NCBI GenBank assembly: GCA_949744025.1
Contig: CATJWA010000191.1
Coordinates: forward strand, 1 to 6,403
DNA: 6,403 bases
Direction: 5' to 3'
DNA from: an uncultured Eubacteriales bacterium
GTDB lineage: Bacteria > Bacillota > Clostridia > Oscillospirales > Oscillospiraceae
The notes below the pieces were generated by a model that was not told the origin of the DNA, ran no database searches, and saw only the letters and a list, made by a program, of their open reading frames with translations. Position numbers and translations under genes: made by a program. How positions within the stretch are numbered: the first letter of the stretch is position 1; every line of letters begins with the position of its first letter. This document shows, piece by piece, positions 5,191 through 6,403 of this stretch.

Positions 5191-6192
5191 TCACCTTCCG
5201 CTTTCCAGAATCGCGTCATAGACAGCCGCGGCGGCCGCGGCCTCGACGCAGGGCACCGCGCGCGGGACAATGCAGGGGTCGTGCCGGCCCTTCACCGTCA
5301 GCTCCACGGCCTCGCCGGTTTTTACGTTCACGCTGCGCTGCTGCCTGCCGATGGACGGCGTGGGCTTGAAAAATGCGCGGAACACTATGGGCATTCCCGT
5401 GCTTATGCCGCCCAAAATGCCGCCGTGGTTGTTGCCCTCGGTTTTCACCGCGCCGCCGTCGAAATAAAAGGGGTCGTTGTTCTCGCTGCCGCGCATTGCC
5501 GCGGCGTCGAACCCGGCGCCGAAGTCGATGCCCTTGACCGCGGGAATGCCGAAAACGGCCTGCGAGATGCGATTTTCCAGCCCCCCGAACATCGGCTCGC
5601 CCACCCCCGCGGGCACGCCCGTACACACGCAGCGGATAACGCCGCCGACGCTGTCAAGCTGCGCACGCGCGGCGTCTATGCGGCCGAACATGGTATCGGG
5701 GTCCGTGTCGCCGCCGATGGCGGCAATCTCCGCGTGAATCGCTATGCCGCGGCTCTCCAAAACCTGCATGGCGAGCCCGCCGGCAATGCACAGCGGAGCG
5801 GTCAGCCGTCCGGAGAACTGACCGCCTCCGGCAAAGTCGCGGGCGTCGCCGTACTTGACCATGGCAGGGTAATCGGCGTGCCCGGGGCGGGGCACATACT
5901 CAAGCTCGGAGTAATCCTTCGAGCGCGTGTCGGCGTTGCGGATAAGCGCCGTCACCGGAGCGCCGCATACCGCACCCCCCGTAAGTCCCGAGACGAACTC
6001 AGGCGCATCGGCCTCGCGCCGCGCGGTGGAAAAACGGTCGCGCCCGGGGGCGCGGCGGTTTAAAAACTCCTGCAATTTCTCCATGTCCGGCCGAAAGCCC
6101 GAGGGCAGGCCCTCAATGGTAACTCCTATCGCGGGGGCGTGGGACTGTCCGAAGATGGTGAAGCGGAAAAGGCTTCCGAAGCTGTTTCCCAT
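5191..6192 (-). CDS. aroC: Chorismate synthase
   Basis: The 333-residue protein converts EPSP to chorismate using reduced FMN. Recognised signatures are FGQSHAPAIG at 14-23 with catalytic His H18, RRAPGR at 46-51, RPGHADYPAM at 102-111 with catalytic His H105, and, towards the C-terminus, NNHGGILGGISTG, KPTPSI and GRHDPCIVPRAVP. It is shorter than E. coli AroC (361 residues) and reads GGGQFSGRLTAPL where the E. coli form has an SARET-type segment; both fit the compact clostridial type. ATG at 6192 is preferred because AGGGAGG ends seven bases upstream. ATG at 6198 overlaps the aroA stop but is only one base from the ribosome binding site. The TGA stop at 5191-5193 is followed by the fusion gene five bases on. 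No separate flavin reductase domain is present, so it is probably monofunctional. Confidence 0.97.
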   Translation of the reverse strand: MGNSFGSLFRFTIFGQSHAPAIGVTIEGLPSGFRPDMEKLQEFLNRRAPGRDRFSTARREADAPEFVSGLTGGAVCGAPVTALIRNADTRSKDYSELEYVPRPGHADYPAMVKYGDARDFAGGGQFSGRLTAPLCIAGGLAMQVLESRGIAIHAEIAAIGGDTDPDTMFGRIDAARAQLDSVGGVIRCVCTGVPAGVGEPMFGGLENRISQAVFGIPAVKGIDFGAGFDAAAMRGSENNDPFYFDGGAVKTEGNNHGGILGGISTGMPIVFRAFFKPTPSIGRQQRSVNVKTGEAVELTVKGRHDPCIVPRAVPCVEAAAAAAVYDAILESGR

Positions 6193-6194
6193 AG

Positions 6195-6403
6195 TCATTC
6201 CTCCCTTGTCACTGTAACGCGCCCGCCGAGCTTTTTAAAATCATCCCAGAAGGCGGGGTAGGATTTTTCCACGCACTGCGCGCCAGTCACCGTCACGGCC
6301 CCGCGGCAGACCGTGGAGGCCACGGCTGCGCTCATGGCGATGCGGTGGTCGTTGGCGCTGTCCACCGCGCCGCCGTCGAGCGCGGCCCTTCCGCGCACCG
6401 TCA
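6195..6403 (-). CDS. aroA: EPSP synthase (3-phosphoshikimate 1-carboxyvinyltransferase), C-terminal end only
   Basis: Only the last 68 or so codons are in the window; the gene begins upstream of position 6403. The C-terminal signatures of EPSP synthase are clear: NDHRIAMSAAVAS, then VTVTGAQCVEKSYPAFWDDF and LGGRV before the stop at 6195-6197. DHRIAM and the Lys in EKSYP are active-site elements of the family, which joins shikimate 3-phosphate and phosphoenolpyruvate in step 6. The stop codon overlaps the alternative aroC start and lies two bases before the preferred one, so the genes are in one operon with coupled translation. The glyphosate-sensitivity class cannot be judged because the N-terminal domain is outside the window. 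Confidence 0.95.
   Translation of the reverse strand, partial: TVRGRAALDGGAVDSANDHRIAMSAAVASTVCRGAVTVTGAQCVEKSYPAFWDDFKKLGGRVTVTREE

Overview
The window reads like a chromosomal piece of a GC-rich Clostridia, most likely an Oscillospiraceae-type gut or anaerobic bacterium. The evidence is a Spo0A-family regulator with 0A-type boxes (endospore-forming Firmicutes), a T-box riboswitch, strong AGGAGG-type ribosome binding sites and GC-rich coding sequence (about 60% by eye) with AT-rich control regions. The taxon is an inference; no marker gene is present. Every gene I can support lies on the minus strand, so transcription runs from high to low coordinates.

Positions 6403 to 2066 hold the end of a tightly packed shikimate/aromatic operon. 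In order of transcription it contains the 3' end of aroA (EPSP synthase), aroC (chorismate synthase), a three-domain fusion of chorismate mutase, shikimate dehydrogenase and shikimate kinase, aroQ (type II 3-dehydroquinate dehydratase), and a class I aminotransferase. Junctions overlap or are separated by only a few bases. Together these genes cover 3-dehydroquinate to chorismate and on to prephenate, with an aminotransferase that could act on the downstream keto acids. The operon promoter is outside the window and I see no good intrinsic terminator after the last gene.

Positions 2065 to 984 hold a separate unit. An AT-rich intergenic region carries a perfect 9-bp inverted repeat that contains two full 0A-box cores. 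It is followed by a probable sigma-A promoter, a leader of about 180 bases with hairpins, and a 256-residue Spo0A-family response regulator. This regulator keeps the phospho-acceptor Asp and the Spo0A DNA-binding domain but has lost both acidic-pocket residues of the receiver.

Positions 948 to 1 hold a second amino-acid unit. A strong promoter with an A/T-tract UP element drives a complete T-box leader with a UGG (Trp) specifier, an antiterminator and a 14-bp terminator. After about 220 bases comes the start of a lipoprotein substrate-binding protein of the TrpX (COG2984) ABC-transporter family. Between the terminator and this gene lies a possible 12-codon ORF with a strong ribosome binding site and one Trp codon, plus unexplained hairpins. 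The logic is synthesis of aromatic precursors in one operon and Trp-responsive uptake in the next, with a Spo0A-like regulator between them.
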